Of a stretch of DNA of 64,000 bases, positions 1-9,164 are shown piece after piece. Numbering within the stretch: the first letter of the stretch is position 1; each line of letters opens with the position of its first letter. A program made the translations under genes and the position numbers. The notes beneath the pieces are model-generated. The model was not told where the DNA came from. It worked only from the letters and a program-made list of their open reading frames with translations, and made no database searches. The stretch is from Butyrivibrio fibrisolvens (lineage in GTDB: Bacteria > Bacillota > Clostridia > Lachnospirales > Lachnospiraceae), in contig NZ_CP146963.1 of the NCBI RefSeq assembly GCF_037113525.1, positions 930,001 through 994,000 of the forward strand, read 5' to 3'.

Positions 1-185
1 GTAAAAGCATTGATATGTTCTGCCTCAGATCTGCCTCTGTAGGTATCGTTAAGAGTAACATACAGACGATTTTCATTTATTATAGGCGCAGAATTCTCGC
101 TATGAAGAACGAGCTCTGAGATAAAGAGGGCAGAAAACAGTATTAAAATGAACCACAACAAAACGTGTACATTCTTATATAGCAT
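1..185 (-). CDS. N-terminus of an exported or membrane-anchored protein (partial, unknown)
   Basis: The first 61 codons of a gene that runs off the window. The predicted protein starts MLYKNVHVLLWFILILF, a short basic stretch followed by a hydrophobic segment of about 18 residues, so it is either exported or anchored with its bulk outside. The remainder (SAPIINENRLYVTLNDTYRGRSEAEH) is polar. An AAGGAG lies 14 bases before the ATG, and it coincides with the stop codon of the diguanylate cyclase gene upstream. The 18-base gap makes it the last visible member of the sensory operon. No family can be named from so short a piece. Confidence 0.6.
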   Translation of the reverse strand, partial: MLYKNVHVLLWFILILFSALFISELVLHSENSAPIINENRLYVTLNDTYRGRSEAEHINAF

Positions 186-203
186 ATAGTTTTGATATAC
201 TCC

Positions 204-1937
204 TTAAACACCTGAATCCTCATGCCGTTTTCTTTTCATTTCATACATTCTTATGTCGGCAATAGTATATATTTTCTCGGCGCTATGTCCGGGGAATTCT
301 GTGCTTGACGCAATTCCATATGAAAATCCATATGTTGGTCCGGGAAGGCCAAAATGAGCTTTTGAAAATTTCTCCTGCAGTTCCATTATTCTGGCATCTG
401 CATCTGCAGCGTTCTGGTTATAAAGGATAACTATGAATTCATCGCCGCCCATACGTCCTGTGATGTCTGAGGATCTAAAAGAACTGCCTAAAAGACCTGC
501 AAAAAGCTTAAGGTAATTATCACCGGAATCATGACCATAAACGTCATTGACCTGCTTTAGATTATCAAGGTCTATGGATATGATGACAAAGTCCTTATTG
601 TCATTATCAGCAGTGATCATCTCTTCCTGGCATCTTGCCCTGTTGGAAAGCCCTGTCAGAGGATCGTAATATGCAAGGCCCATAAGGAACTTCTGTCTGT
701 TAGCTGATTCGATAGAATAGATCTGGTATTCGAAGTATCCGATAAAGATGAATAATACAAACACAAGGGAACCGCAGGTAAGAAGACTGAGGCTTAGTGA
801 AGCTTCTCCTCTGGCAGATCCAAATTTCATGAAGTTATAAAAGCCGATCTCAACAAGGCCGCATATTAGAAAGATGCTAAGGCCTATAAGCAGAATCTGG
901 AAGGATACTACATCCGGATCATTTCTTTTTTTATTTCTGTTTGTATACAAAAGATATATAGCACAGGCAAGCGCAAGAGGTGCCTGTATAAATATAAGTA
1001 CATGGAATAGCATCGTGTGAGTTGAGAAAAGAGCTATGTGCGCAAAATGAGTGATTATACAGTAAGCATATGCAGCTATATCTACGATAGCCATGTATTT
1101 GAATACTTTGCGCAGGAACTTTTGCGGGAAGATAACGGCGACATAGGCGCAAAGTACTGCAGGAACCAGGTAGAAAGAAGCATATTCCAAAATCGTATTA
1201 ACTATCATCCTTGAAGTGAAATAATTAAAAATATTGGCGGTTGCCAGTATATAGACTCCAAGTACAAAGGAGATGAGTGATCCAAGGAAAACTCTTTTAT
1301 AATCAGTTTTGTTAAAGATAAGATATGGAGTTATGGCACAGAATGTGATGCCAAGGCTGCAAAGGAAAATGCCTATGTAGAACTGCAGTCTCATTTCATC
1401 CGAGCGCTTACTAAGAAAATCCTTGCGAAGGCCTAAATAGATCGTATCAAAGCCTGAGAAGGCGGTATCCTGTCCTGCAGTATAATAGATCGTAAGTGTC
1501 TTGCCGGGGTAGGTATCAGGGAGAGGGACATAAACATATCCCATGGGAAGCATGCGATGTTCTTTGTAAAGATTAGAAGCGAAATCATATATAAGCTCAT
1601 CGTCCAGATAGACCTGAAAAGTTGCATGAACAGCCTTTATCTGAAGGCATGCAGACTTTATTCTGTAATCTGAAAGAGAGTGCACCAAAATAAAGGTATC
1701 ACCAGTATCTGCTACAGGAATATCTGCTTCTGATAAGGAGATATCATTTTTGGACTCGCCGTTATAAGTAATACTCCACCCATCAGTCAACGCTATGATG
1801 TCTTTTTCATATTTAGAAGGGAAGGATCCTGGAATAAATGTATAGAGCAATCCAAAAGCTGTTATAACGGCAAGAAGTATGTAAATGGCTAACTTATTTC
1901 TGTCCGTATATTTTGGCATCATGATACTATTAATCAT
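204..1937 (-). CDS. membrane diguanylate cyclase (7TM sensor plus GGDEF)
   Basis: Makes the second messenger c-di-GMP from GTP in response to an external signal. After one N-terminal membrane segment comes an extracytoplasmic domain of about 140 residues, then roughly seven hydrophobic segments resembling the 7TMR-DISM sensor, then a C-terminal GGDEF domain. The catalytic motif is intact (MGGDEF), and an RSSD inhibitory I-site stands five residues before it, so an active, product-inhibited enzyme is expected. The gene lies 52 bases after the response-regulator gene in the same operon. The start is uncertain: the frame opens at a TTG at 1961, but the ATG at 1937 with AGGTGG about 14 bases upstream is preferred; ATGs at 1922 and 1919 are also possible. 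Confidence 0.88.
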   Translation of the reverse strand: MINSIMMPKYTDRNKLAIYILLAVITAFGLLYTFIPGSFPSKYEKDIIALTDGWSITYNGESKNDISLSEADIPVADTGDTFILVHSLSDYRIKSACLQIKAVHATFQVYLDDELIYDFASNLYKEHRMLPMGYVYVPLPDTYPGKTLTIYYTAGQDTAFSGFDTIYLGLRKDFLSKRSDEMRLQFYIGIFLCSLGITFCAITPYLIFNKTDYKRVFLGSLISFVLGVYILATANIFNYFTSRMIVNTILEYASFYLVPAVLCAYVAVIFPQKFLRKVFKYMAIVDIAAYAYCIITHFAHIALFSTHTMLFHVLIFIQAPLALACAIYLLYTNRNKKRNDPDVVSFQILLIGLSIFLICGLVEIGFYNFMKFGSARGEASLSLSLLTCGSLVFVLFIFIGYFEYQIYSIESANRQKFLMGLAYYDPLTGLSNRARCQEEMITADNDNKDFVIISIDLDNLKQVNDVYGHDSGDNYLKLFAGLLGSSFRSSDITGRMGGDEFIVILYNQNAADADARIMELQEKFSKAHFGLPGPTYGFSYGIASSTEFPGHSAEKIYTIADIRMYEMKRKRHEDSGV

Positions 1938-1989
1938 ACAACTATCTGTAACCACCTGCAAACATTTAGTTTAAAGCATTTTTTGCTTT

Positions 1990-2748
1990 TTAAGCACCGA
2001 AGTCACTTGGAGACATGCCGGTTATCTTTTTAAAGATCGTTGAGAAATAGGTTATATCCTTATATCCGACCTTCTCAGCAACTTCGTATACTTTATAATT
2101 CCCGCTTTGCAGCATATTTATGGCTGCTCTTATCCGGTATCTGGTGATATATGCATTTATGGTATAATCAGTCTCTTTCTTGAACATATGGCTTAAATGG
2201 CTTTCAGAAAGCCCCAGACTATCTGAAATGAGTTTTACACTTATATTAGTATTTCCATAATTTTTTTCAATATAGTAAAGAGCATCTGATACATATTTGC
2301 TGACAGAATCTTTTTTTATAGCTTCGTCATTTAAGATTGAGTTCTTTCTAAGCTCTGAATTATTAGTGTAATCCTTGTCTATCTTGTCCCTGATCTTAAG
2401 AACGGCACTTTCGAGTTCTCCGTCCTTGAAGGGCTTTAGGATGTAGTCAGAAGCCCCAAGTTTAATGGCCTGCTGAGCATAGGCAAAATCCGAGTAAGCT
2501 GTAAGGAATATAGTATAGGCGTTATTTCCTTCACTTCTAAGTTTTGTGACCATTTCGATACCATCCATTTTGGGCATCCTGATATCACATATGATAAGAT
2601 CAGGCTTATATTTCATTGCATTATCAAAACCCTGCTGCCCGTCGCTACTTTCAGCAACAACGCAACATCCAAGAGCCGCCCAGTCAATTCCAAGAACAAG
2701 GCCCGTTCTTACAAGTTTTTCATCATCTACTATCAGTACACTAAGCAT
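1990..2748 (-). CDS. response regulator, CheY receiver plus AraC-type DNA-binding domain (YesN-like)
   Basis: Transcriptional regulator of a two-component system. An N-terminal receiver domain (about residues 1-120) carries the acidic pair in LIVDDE, the phospho-acceptor Asp in LIICDIRMP and the conserved Lys in ILKPFK. A linker leads to two AraC-type helix-turn-helix motifs in the last 100 residues (SESHLSHMFKKE and VGYKDITYFSTIFKK). This is the usual partner of YesM-type kinases, and that kinase is the gene immediately upstream. An ATG exists at 2760, but the ATG at 2748 has GGGG about six bases before it and begins exactly at the receiver fold (MLSVLIVDDE), so it is preferred. The likely target is the divergent ABC operon. 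Confidence 0.9.
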   Translation of the reverse strand: MLSVLIVDDEKLVRTGLVLGIDWAALGCCVVAESSDGQQGFDNAMKYKPDLIICDIRMPKMDGIEMVTKLRSEGNNAYTIFLTAYSDFAYAQQAIKLGASDYILKPFKDGELESAVLKIRDKIDKDYTNNSELRKNSILNDEAIKKDSVSKYVSDALYYIEKNYGNTNISVKLISDSLGLSESHLSHMFKKETDYTINAYITRYRIRAAINMLQSGNYKVYEVAEKVGYKDITYFSTIFKKITGMSPSDFGA

Positions 2749-2771
2749 ATCTATCCCCATGAATTTTTATA

Positions 2772-4451
2772 TCAGCTTCTTTTGACAGGAAGAGTTACAG
2801 TTATCATGCTGCCCCCTTCAGGAAGCCTTTTTGCCCTGATGCCATAATCATCGCCGTAGTAAAGTCGTATGATAGTATCCACATTGTAAAGGCCAAGATG
2901 GCCTTCTTCCTGCTTGTGATTTCTTTCTTCTATACGCTTTATTTCTTCGTCTGCGATGCCAACCCCGTCATCAGAAACTTCAATTGTTAATACCCCGTTA
3001 TTATCATATATGTTTACAAATACCTGTCCGCCTGCCATATCTCTAAGCCCGTGAACGATTGCATTTTCAACGACAGGCTGAAGTATAAGCTTTGGAACTA
3101 TGCAGTCTTCAAGTTCTAAAGGCACCTCAATGTCAAAAGAAAAATTGCCTGAAAATCTGATCTTTTGAATAGTGATATAGTAGTTAACAAGGCTTATCTC
3201 ATCTTCAAGCTTTACAAATTTCTTACCCGATATAGCCATTCTTAAAATTATGGCAAGGCTTGAAGACAGAGTTGCGATTTCAGGAACGCCTTTAGTTTTG
3301 GCAGTCCATTTCATGGTATCAAGGGTGTTATACAAAAAGTGAGGATTGAGCTGAGCCTGCATCATGGCTATGGTACGCTCATCCAGCTCTTTTTGTTTCT
3401 GGATCTCAAGCTCCATATAGTTTTGAAGCTCCCCTGCCATCTTGTTGTAGTTTCTTCCAAGCTGGCCCAGCTCGTCCTGACGGTTAGTATCTACCCTTGC
3501 ACTCAGGTCACCGCTCTCAGCCTTTTTCATGGCCTTTGAAAGCTTTCTTATGGGAAGAGTAAGGTATGCACTCATGGCTTCAGCAACAATAAGGCACAGG
3601 AACATGCTGACAGCAGCCATAAGGAGCATGACTCTTGCCATAGTCTTAGTGACATCAGGAGTGAAGATGTTTTCTTTGCCAAGGACGATTGAAAGCTCTG
3701 TATCTCCAATATCCCTGATAAAAAAGATTCCGTGATCTGTTGGCTGCGAGATATCAAGATTATTTAATCTTCTATTACGGACTTCCCATGCCACATTATC
3801 GTTTTTTGCTCTTTCATTTGAGTAGACCTGATCCCAGTATTTATCAAGTATTACGATTTCCAGTGATGAGTCTGTAGTGCTGGATAAGATGGCAGAAATA
3901 TTGTCAGTATCCAGGCTTGCAACTATATATCCTATGCAGGATCCATTTTGCATGACAGCGCATGCGATCTGGATAAGGCTTGGATCTTCGTAGTCCTGAG
4001 TCTTTCTTATGGCGATAGTATGACTGTCGCTTACCTCTTTAAGTATTCCAAAGTAGGTTGGCATGCTCGTAAGCGCATTGTCTGATGAAGTACTTATAAG
4101 AGAATTACCATCCACGTCATACACGGTAAAATCGCCATAGTCGCGCAGATCTGTAGTCAGAGTAAAAAGCCTTCTGTAAGATCTGCTGCCTGTAAGAGGA
4201 GTGTTCTTTCCAAGCATTTCGAGGATGACTTCATCATTTGCAAGTGCGGTCATGTCATATTTGAACATACTGAGCTTTGAATCGAGCTCAGATGATGCAG
4301 CCTGTATCTGGCTTAGGGCAAGCTTTTCATAGTTTTGCGATATCCTGGCCCTGAATGCCCTGATAAGGAAAATACCTGATATCAGAAGCGGCAGGATAGC
4401 AACAAGTATAAAGGCTGACAGGAGTTCTCTTTTGAAGGATTTTCTGATCAT
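2772..4451 (-). CDS. sensor histidine kinase (YesM-like, HAMP plus His_kinase/HATPase)
   Basis: Membrane kinase that phosphorylates the adjacent response regulator. Transmembrane segment 1 lies at about residues 8-30, an extracytoplasmic sensing domain follows to about 270, then segment 2 (VMLLMAAVSMFLCLIVAEAM) and a HAMP linker (SGDLSARVDTNRQDELGQLG). The dimerisation histidine sits in MMQAQLNPHFLYNTLDTM, the hallmark of the PF06580 family. The ATP-binding N and G boxes are NAIVHGL and DDGVGI. The start codon directly follows the stop of the binding-protein gene (TAAATG), so the two are probably translationally coupled. This suggests the binding protein presents ligand to the kinase. Confidence 0.92.
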   Translation of the reverse strand: MIRKSFKRELLSAFILVAILPLLISGIFLIRAFRARISQNYEKLALSQIQAASSELDSKLSMFKYDMTALANDEVILEMLGKNTPLTGSRSYRRLFTLTTDLRDYGDFTVYDVDGNSLISTSSDNALTSMPTYFGILKEVSDSHTIAIRKTQDYEDPSLIQIACAVMQNGSCIGYIVASLDTDNISAILSSTTDSSLEIVILDKYWDQVYSNERAKNDNVAWEVRNRRLNNLDISQPTDHGIFFIRDIGDTELSIVLGKENIFTPDVTKTMARVMLLMAAVSMFLCLIVAEAMSAYLTLPIRKLSKAMKKAESGDLSARVDTNRQDELGQLGRNYNKMAGELQNYMELEIQKQKELDERTIAMMQAQLNPHFLYNTLDTMKWTAKTKGVPEIATLSSSLAIILRMAISGKKFVKLEDEISLVNYYITIQKIRFSGNFSFDIEVPLELEDCIVPKLILQPVVENAIVHGLRDMAGGQVFVNIYDNNGVLTIEVSDDGVGIADEEIKRIEERNHKQEEGHLGLYNVDTIIRLYYGDDYGIRAKRLPEGGSMITVTLPVKRS

Positions 4452-5513
4452 TTAGTTCCCTCCTTCAAAAGAATCTCTAAGAGTATTCCATTTATCAAGG
4501 ATATCTGATCTATATGCAGTAGCCTTGTCTATGTCGTAGATGATCACGTTGATATCGGAAGATGAATTGGTGTCTGTTCTTACACTTCTTCTAAACTGAT
4601 ATTCAGATAGATATAACTGAACCTGTCTGCCGGATACAAAGTCTATGAAGGCTTTGGCATTATCAAGATGGGCAGCACCTTTTACAATGGCGCATCCATC
4701 AGGAAGGGCAGCAGTACCGTCTTCTGGGTATATCATTTCTATACTCGCGCCGTTTGCGATATTCTTGCGGGCAACTTCTTCTGTAGTAATACCGACAGTT
4801 TTTCTTCCGGCTATAACTTCTGTTACAACATCAGTTGATGAATCAAGAACATCTCCTCCAAGATTATCCATAAACAGGCTAAGGGTATCATCGTCGTTTT
4901 TATCATCTAAAGTAAGGACCTGAAGCATGGTCATCATAGCTGTATACGAAGATCCCGATGTGCATGGATCAGCAAAAGCTATCTCGCCCTTATAAGAACC
5001 AGATAAAAGCATAGCCCAGCTTTGTGGACGCTCATTATAATTTATGAGTTTTGTATTGTAGATAAAGACTGTTGGAAGAGAAGAAAATACAGTATAGGAA
5101 TTTGTAGCTGATGCATAGGAAGTATCAAGGTTTGATGCATTCTTTGATACATAAGGTTCAAAATAAGAGCTGTAACTGTCAAGTGAATCAACACCGCCCC
5201 CAAACATGATATCAGCCTTTTTACCATCATCTTCACTTGCTATGAGCTCAAGCATCTGGCTTGTTCCGCCGCTTACAACTTCAACCCATATGCCGGTCTC
5301 TTCTTCGAACTCCTGAATGATAGGCTCGTAGATTTCCGGCTTATGCGCAGTGTATACTATTAGTTTATTTTCTTCAGATAAACTATACACGTTGTCTGCT
5401 TTATCAGCTTTTTGTGGAATATCTATACCCAGAATAAGAGCAAAGATCAAAGCGATAATTATGAGGATCGCTACGGATACCTTTTTGGATAAATGGAATT
5501 TCCCCTTTTTCAT
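4452..5513 (-). CDS. membrane-tethered ABC-type solute-binding protein (Fe3+/phosphonate-like fold)
   Basis: A periplasmic-binding-protein fold of the extracellular solute-binding type (LIVYTAHKPEIYEPIIQEFEEETG is split across the family's first strand and helix). Instead of a lipobox it has an uncleaved-looking N-terminal membrane anchor (VSVAILIIIALIFALILGI). It is the first gene of an operon with a YesM-type kinase and YesN-type regulator, and it is divergent from a complete ABC importer that has its own binding lipoprotein. The best reading is a dedicated sensor subunit that hands ligand status to the kinase rather than a transport component. The ligand cannot be told from sequence; iron, phosphonate and polyamine binders share this fold. 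Confidence 0.78.
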   Translation of the reverse strand: MKKGKFHLSKKVSVAILIIIALIFALILGIDIPQKADKADNVYSLSEENKLIVYTAHKPEIYEPIIQEFEEETGIWVEVVSGGTSQMLELIASEDDGKKADIMFGGGVDSLDSYSSYFEPYVSKNASNLDTSYASATNSYTVFSSLPTVFIYNTKLINYNERPQSWAMLLSGSYKGEIAFADPCTSGSSYTAMMTMLQVLTLDDKNDDDTLSLFMDNLGGDVLDSSTDVVTEVIAGRKTVGITTEEVARKNIANGASIEMIYPEDGTAALPDGCAIVKGAAHLDNAKAFIDFVSGRQVQLYLSEYQFRRSVRTDTNSSSDINVIIYDIDKATAYRSDILDKWNTLRDSFEGGN

Positions 5514-5678
5514 ATTTATATTATATAGCGATTTTTCCTTGATTTGTAAGGGTTTGCAAAGTTTAGCAGGATTTCTAAATATTTTGCAGTTTTGTCCCGT
5601 TCATTATCGAAATAAGGTTTACTACAATTATTTTCAGAGGGAAAAATTCTAATGGGTATATAAGGAGGACAAAAAACT
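5514..5678. promoter_or_regulatory. divergent control region between sensory operon and ABC importer
   Basis: This 165-base gap separates the minus-strand binding protein/kinase/regulator operon from the plus-strand importer, so both promoters must lie here. The AT-rich stretch contains two similar blocks, TTTGCAAAGTTT near 5552 and TTTTGCAGTTTT near 5582, that could be response-regulator half sites. The importer's ribosome binding site (AAGGAGGAC) ends about eight bases before its ATG at 5679. No confident -35/-10 pair was read. Confidence 0.4.
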
Positions 5679-7112
5679 ATGAAAAAGAAACTTTTATCTG
5701 CTGTTATGACGTTCAGCCTTCTTGCAACTTCACTTGCAGGCTGCGGTTCTGGTACAGATGCAGGTACCACAGGGGGTTCTGCACAGGGAACTGATAACCA
5801 GACAGCAACACAGACACAAACAGATGCAGGAACACAGACAGTTGATCCTGCAAACATGACTGAAACTCAGAAAATCATAGCTGAGGCCCAGACCATGACA
5901 TTGGAAGAACTTGCCAAGAAAGCTATCGAAGAGAGTAACGGTGCAACATTCTACGGCGTTGGTAACTCAAGCCGTGGCAAGACAGCTCTTCCTCTTTTCA
6001 TTGAGTATCTTCAGTCTATCGATCCTTCCTACACACTTGAGTTCGACTGGCAGCAGCCCAAGAACAACAAGATCTTCGAACAGCTTCAGGCTGATTCACT
6101 TAAGGAAGAGGGCACATTCGCAATGACCCTTATCCAGGATGGTAACCAGATCGAGTCCAAGATGGTTCAGACAGGAATCCTTGATACATTCATTCCTCTT
6201 GACTGGGCACAGGCTAATGGTACAACACCTGATGCTTATAACGGCTATCTTGAACTTCAGCTTCTCAACAAAGTTTTCATGTACAACACAACAGGTGATA
6301 AGACCTATGATAACTGCTGGGATTTCGTAGCAGAAGGTTCACACCCTCTTTTCATGGATATTGATTCTGAAATAGTTGGTAAGAACTTCCTGTACATGCT
6401 CACAGAAGATACATATGCTCAGTATCTCAAGGATGCATTTGATGCTCTTCCAGCAGATGAACAGGCTTATTTCCAGCCTACAATCGATTCTGAAAAAGAA
6501 GATGCAGAGCTCTTCGGACTTGGCGCTAACGGTGCATATGCTCTTGCATACATTAAGCTCTTTGTAGGTGCTTATAACGCTCAGACAGATGACGGACCTA
6601 TCTGCCAGACACTCGTTACAGATTCTGCTACAGACCAGTCAGGACTTCTTGTTTATTCAAAGCTTCGTTCTGTAGAAGAGTCATCAGGCGTATCAGTTAA
6701 CAACATCAATATCGCTGCATATCAGGATGGATATACAGGAATCGGCGGATACGGATATTGCCATTATCTCTTCGTAACAGATAACAGCCCGCTTCCATGG
6801 ACAGCATGCGCATTCATCGCGTACATGACATGTACAGAAGACGGCTTCTCAGCATGGGGCAAGGACATGGGCGGATATTCATCCAACCCTGAAGTTGCTA
6901 AGGCTATCGAGACTACATATGAGCATTCCAAGGGCGGATACAACGAAGCAGGCGAAGATGAGTTCCCTGCAAAGGATGACCGTGGCAAAGAATGGTGGGT
7001 AGGCGAAGGCCAGCTCGTAGTAGAAGATCCTCAGTACTGCGCATCTGTAGCATTTACAGTAGGTAGCTGGATCGAGACACTTGATAAGTATACAGGTGAA
7101 GAATCTGAATAA
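5679..7112 (+). CDS. ABC transporter solute-binding lipoprotein
   Basis: Lipid-anchored ligand receptor of an importer. The signal peptide ends in the lipobox LAGC (Cys22), followed by a Gly/Thr/Gln-rich tether and a large two-lobe binding fold (total 477 residues, long for the family). It heads an operon with a double permease and an ATPase, as in the Fe3+/putrescine/thiamine-type (FbpA-FbpB-FbpC) systems. Substrate is not identifiable; several aromatic residues occur in the second lobe (WWVGEGQLV). Codon use is biased towards the codons seen in glgP and glmS, suggesting high expression. Control by the divergent two-component system is inferred from position. Confidence 0.82.
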   Translation: MKKKLLSAVMTFSLLATSLAGCGSGTDAGTTGGSAQGTDNQTATQTQTDAGTQTVDPANMTETQKIIAEAQTMTLEELAKKAIEESNGATFYGVGNSSRGKTALPLFIEYLQSIDPSYTLEFDWQQPKNNKIFEQLQADSLKEEGTFAMTLIQDGNQIESKMVQTGILDTFIPLDWAQANGTTPDAYNGYLELQLLNKVFMYNTTGDKTYDNCWDFVAEGSHPLFMDIDSEIVGKNFLYMLTEDTYAQYLKDAFDALPADEQAYFQPTIDSEKEDAELFGLGANGAYALAYIKLFVGAYNAQTDDGPICQTLVTDSATDQSGLLVYSKLRSVEESSGVSVNNINIAAYQDGYTGIGGYGYCHYLFVTDNSPLPWTACAFIAYMTCTEDGFSAWGKDMGGYSSNPEVAKAIETTYEHSKGGYNEAGEDEFPAKDDRGKEWWVGEGQLVVEDPQYCASVAFTVGSWIETLDKYTGEESE

Positions 7113-7228
7113 TATAGCAATACGATCATAAAAATATAAAAGGTAAAATATGTCAGTGTGCTGTCTTTCCTTAAGTGAAGGGCGGCGCACTGATTACCTT
7201 AAAGGTGAAAAATAAAAAGAGGACAAAT

Positions 7229-9028
7229 ATGAAAAAAGCCATTTTTTTAAACCGCCTGAAAACATATTTTGGTAAGCCTCAAAATGTGATATTGCTCTTA
7301 TTCGGACTGACACTTACATATACAACAGTTGCTCCGATCGTGGCAATAGTTCAGGATACATTCAAGATCCATCCGGGTACTATCGATCAGTACCTGACAG
7401 GTAAGGCAGAAGGTTATTCTGCTGCCAACTATACGGATCTTTTCACATCAAGACTTGCAAAGACAAACCTGTGGATGCCTATTTTAAACACAGTACTTCT
7501 TGCAGTTCTTACATGTCTTATCGCAATTATTTTCGGCGGACTTACAGCATTTTTAGTAACAAGAACAAATCTTAAATTCAAGAAGTATATCAGTTCTATA
7601 TTTATTTTTCCATACATAATGCCCCAGTGGACTCTGGCTGTTGTATGGCAGAACCTTTTTAATTCAAATTCAGTTACAGGTACATCAAATGGACTTTTAG
7701 TAACACTTACACATATCGCAATGCCTCTTTGGTGGTGCCAGGGACTCTTCCCTTCAGCAGTGGTACTGGGCCTTCACTATGCACCCTTTGCCTACATCAT
7801 GATAGGCGGCATATTCAGAAATATGGATGCCAACCTTGAAGAGGCTGCAACTATTCTTGATACTCCAAAGTGGAAGATCATGTTCAGAATCACTCTTCCA
7901 ATGGTAAAACCGGCAATTCTTTCAACGATACTTCTGGTATTCGGATCTGCAATGGGAAGCTATCCTGTACCACACTACCTTGGTCTTACAACACTTTCAA
8001 CCAAGTACGTATCAATGAATTCCAAATACACGGGAGAAGCTTCTATACTTGCGATCATCATGATGATCTTCGGAATCATGATCCTTGGAATCAACCAGAT
8101 GAGCCTTAAGAGCCGTAAGAGCTACACAACAGTCAGCGGTAAGTCAGGTCAGATATCCAAGATCAATCTGGGAAAAGCAGGAAAGTATATTATTGGTATA
8201 ATCCTTATCATCGTAACTTTCTTTACATCAATATTCCCGATCGTAATGTTCACACTTGAAACATTCCTTCCAAACCCTGGAGATTACAGCTTCCTGTACA
8301 CAGGAGACTTCTCTAATCTTACGACCAAATGGTGGCTTACTAATGATAATAACGCAAGCGCACTCTATGGTCAGAAGGGAATTCTTTTTAATGAACTTAT
8401 AAGAAGAGCACTCTCAGGAACCCTTCTTGTTGCTATATGCTGTGCTCTTATCGCAGGTACTATAGGAACACTCATCGGATATGCTGTATCCAAGAATAGA
8501 AGAAGTAAGTGGGCTTCCTACGTTAACAACATGGCTTTCCTTCCGTACCTTATGCCATCACTTGCAGTAGGCGCAGCATTCTTCATCCTTTTTTCAAATG
8601 GCAAGATAAATCTTTTCAATACCTATACACTTCTTATAATCGCAGGTGTTGTAAAGTATATACCATTTGCATCCAGGGCTGCCCTTAACTCAATGCTTCA
8701 GCTATCAGGGGAGATAGAAGAAGCTGCTATCATTCAGGATATTCCATGGATCAAGAGAATGACAAGGATCATCATTCCTATCCAGAAGTCATCGATAATC
8801 AGCGGATATATGCTTCCATTTATGACATGTCTTCGTGAATTATCACTCTTCCTTCTTCTTTGTACACAAGGATTTATCCTGTCGACAACTCTGGACTACT
8901 TTGACGAGATGGGACTTTACGCATTCTCAAGTGCTATCAACCTGATACTTATAGTACTTATCCTCGTCTTCAACACAGTTGTCAATAAGCTCACCGGAGC
9001 AAGCCTTGATTCCGGTATCGGCGGCTAA
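7229..9028 (+). CDS. fused ABC transporter permease (two BPD_transp domains)
   Basis: Inner-membrane channel of the importer. Two binding-protein-dependent permease halves are joined in one chain, as in FbpB/ThiP-type permeases. Each half carries the cytoplasmic EAA loop that docks on the ATPase: EEAATILDTPKWKIMFRITL in the first and EEAAIIQDIPWIKRMTRIII in the second. A single gene therefore supplies both permease subunits. An in-frame GTG at 7175 would extend the protein, but the ATG at 7229 has AAGAGGAC five bases before it and gives a normal N-terminus (MKKAIFLNRLK). The gene follows the binding protein by 116 bases. Confidence 0.88.
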   Translation: MKKAIFLNRLKTYFGKPQNVILLLFGLTLTYTTVAPIVAIVQDTFKIHPGTIDQYLTGKAEGYSAANYTDLFTSRLAKTNLWMPILNTVLLAVLTCLIAIIFGGLTAFLVTRTNLKFKKYISSIFIFPYIMPQWTLAVVWQNLFNSNSVTGTSNGLLVTLTHIAMPLWWCQGLFPSAVVLGLHYAPFAYIMIGGIFRNMDANLEEAATILDTPKWKIMFRITLPMVKPAILSTILLVFGSAMGSYPVPHYLGLTTLSTKYVSMNSKYTGEASILAIIMMIFGIMILGINQMSLKSRKSYTTVSGKSGQISKINLGKAGKYIIGIILIIVTFFTSIFPIVMFTLETFLPNPGDYSFLYTGDFSNLTTKWWLTNDNNASALYGQKGILFNELIRRALSGTLLVAICCALIAGTIGTLIGYAVSKNRRSKWASYVNNMAFLPYLMPSLAVGAAFFILFSNGKINLFNTYTLLIIAGVVKYIPFASRAALNSMLQLSGEIEEAAIIQDIPWIKRMTRIIIPIQKSSIISGYMLPFMTCLRELSLFLLLCTQGFILSTTLDYFDEMGLYAFSSAINLILIVLILVFNTVVNKLTGASLDSGIGG

Positions 9029-9164
9029 GTTCGATTGCTCTTAGTCGTTGATCATTATCCTAGATTTAAAGTGGAAAAGTATATCTGCGCATGGTAATGA
9101 TCCTGCAAGAACTAAATTTAGCTGCATATTCCATATATGGCATGAGATTAGGAGGAGATAGAAT

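Noticed and set aside
5516..5857. A minus-strand frame of 113 codons over the start of the binding-protein gene
   Set aside because: It is antisense to the signal peptide and linker of the real gene and has no ribosome site or recognisable protein.
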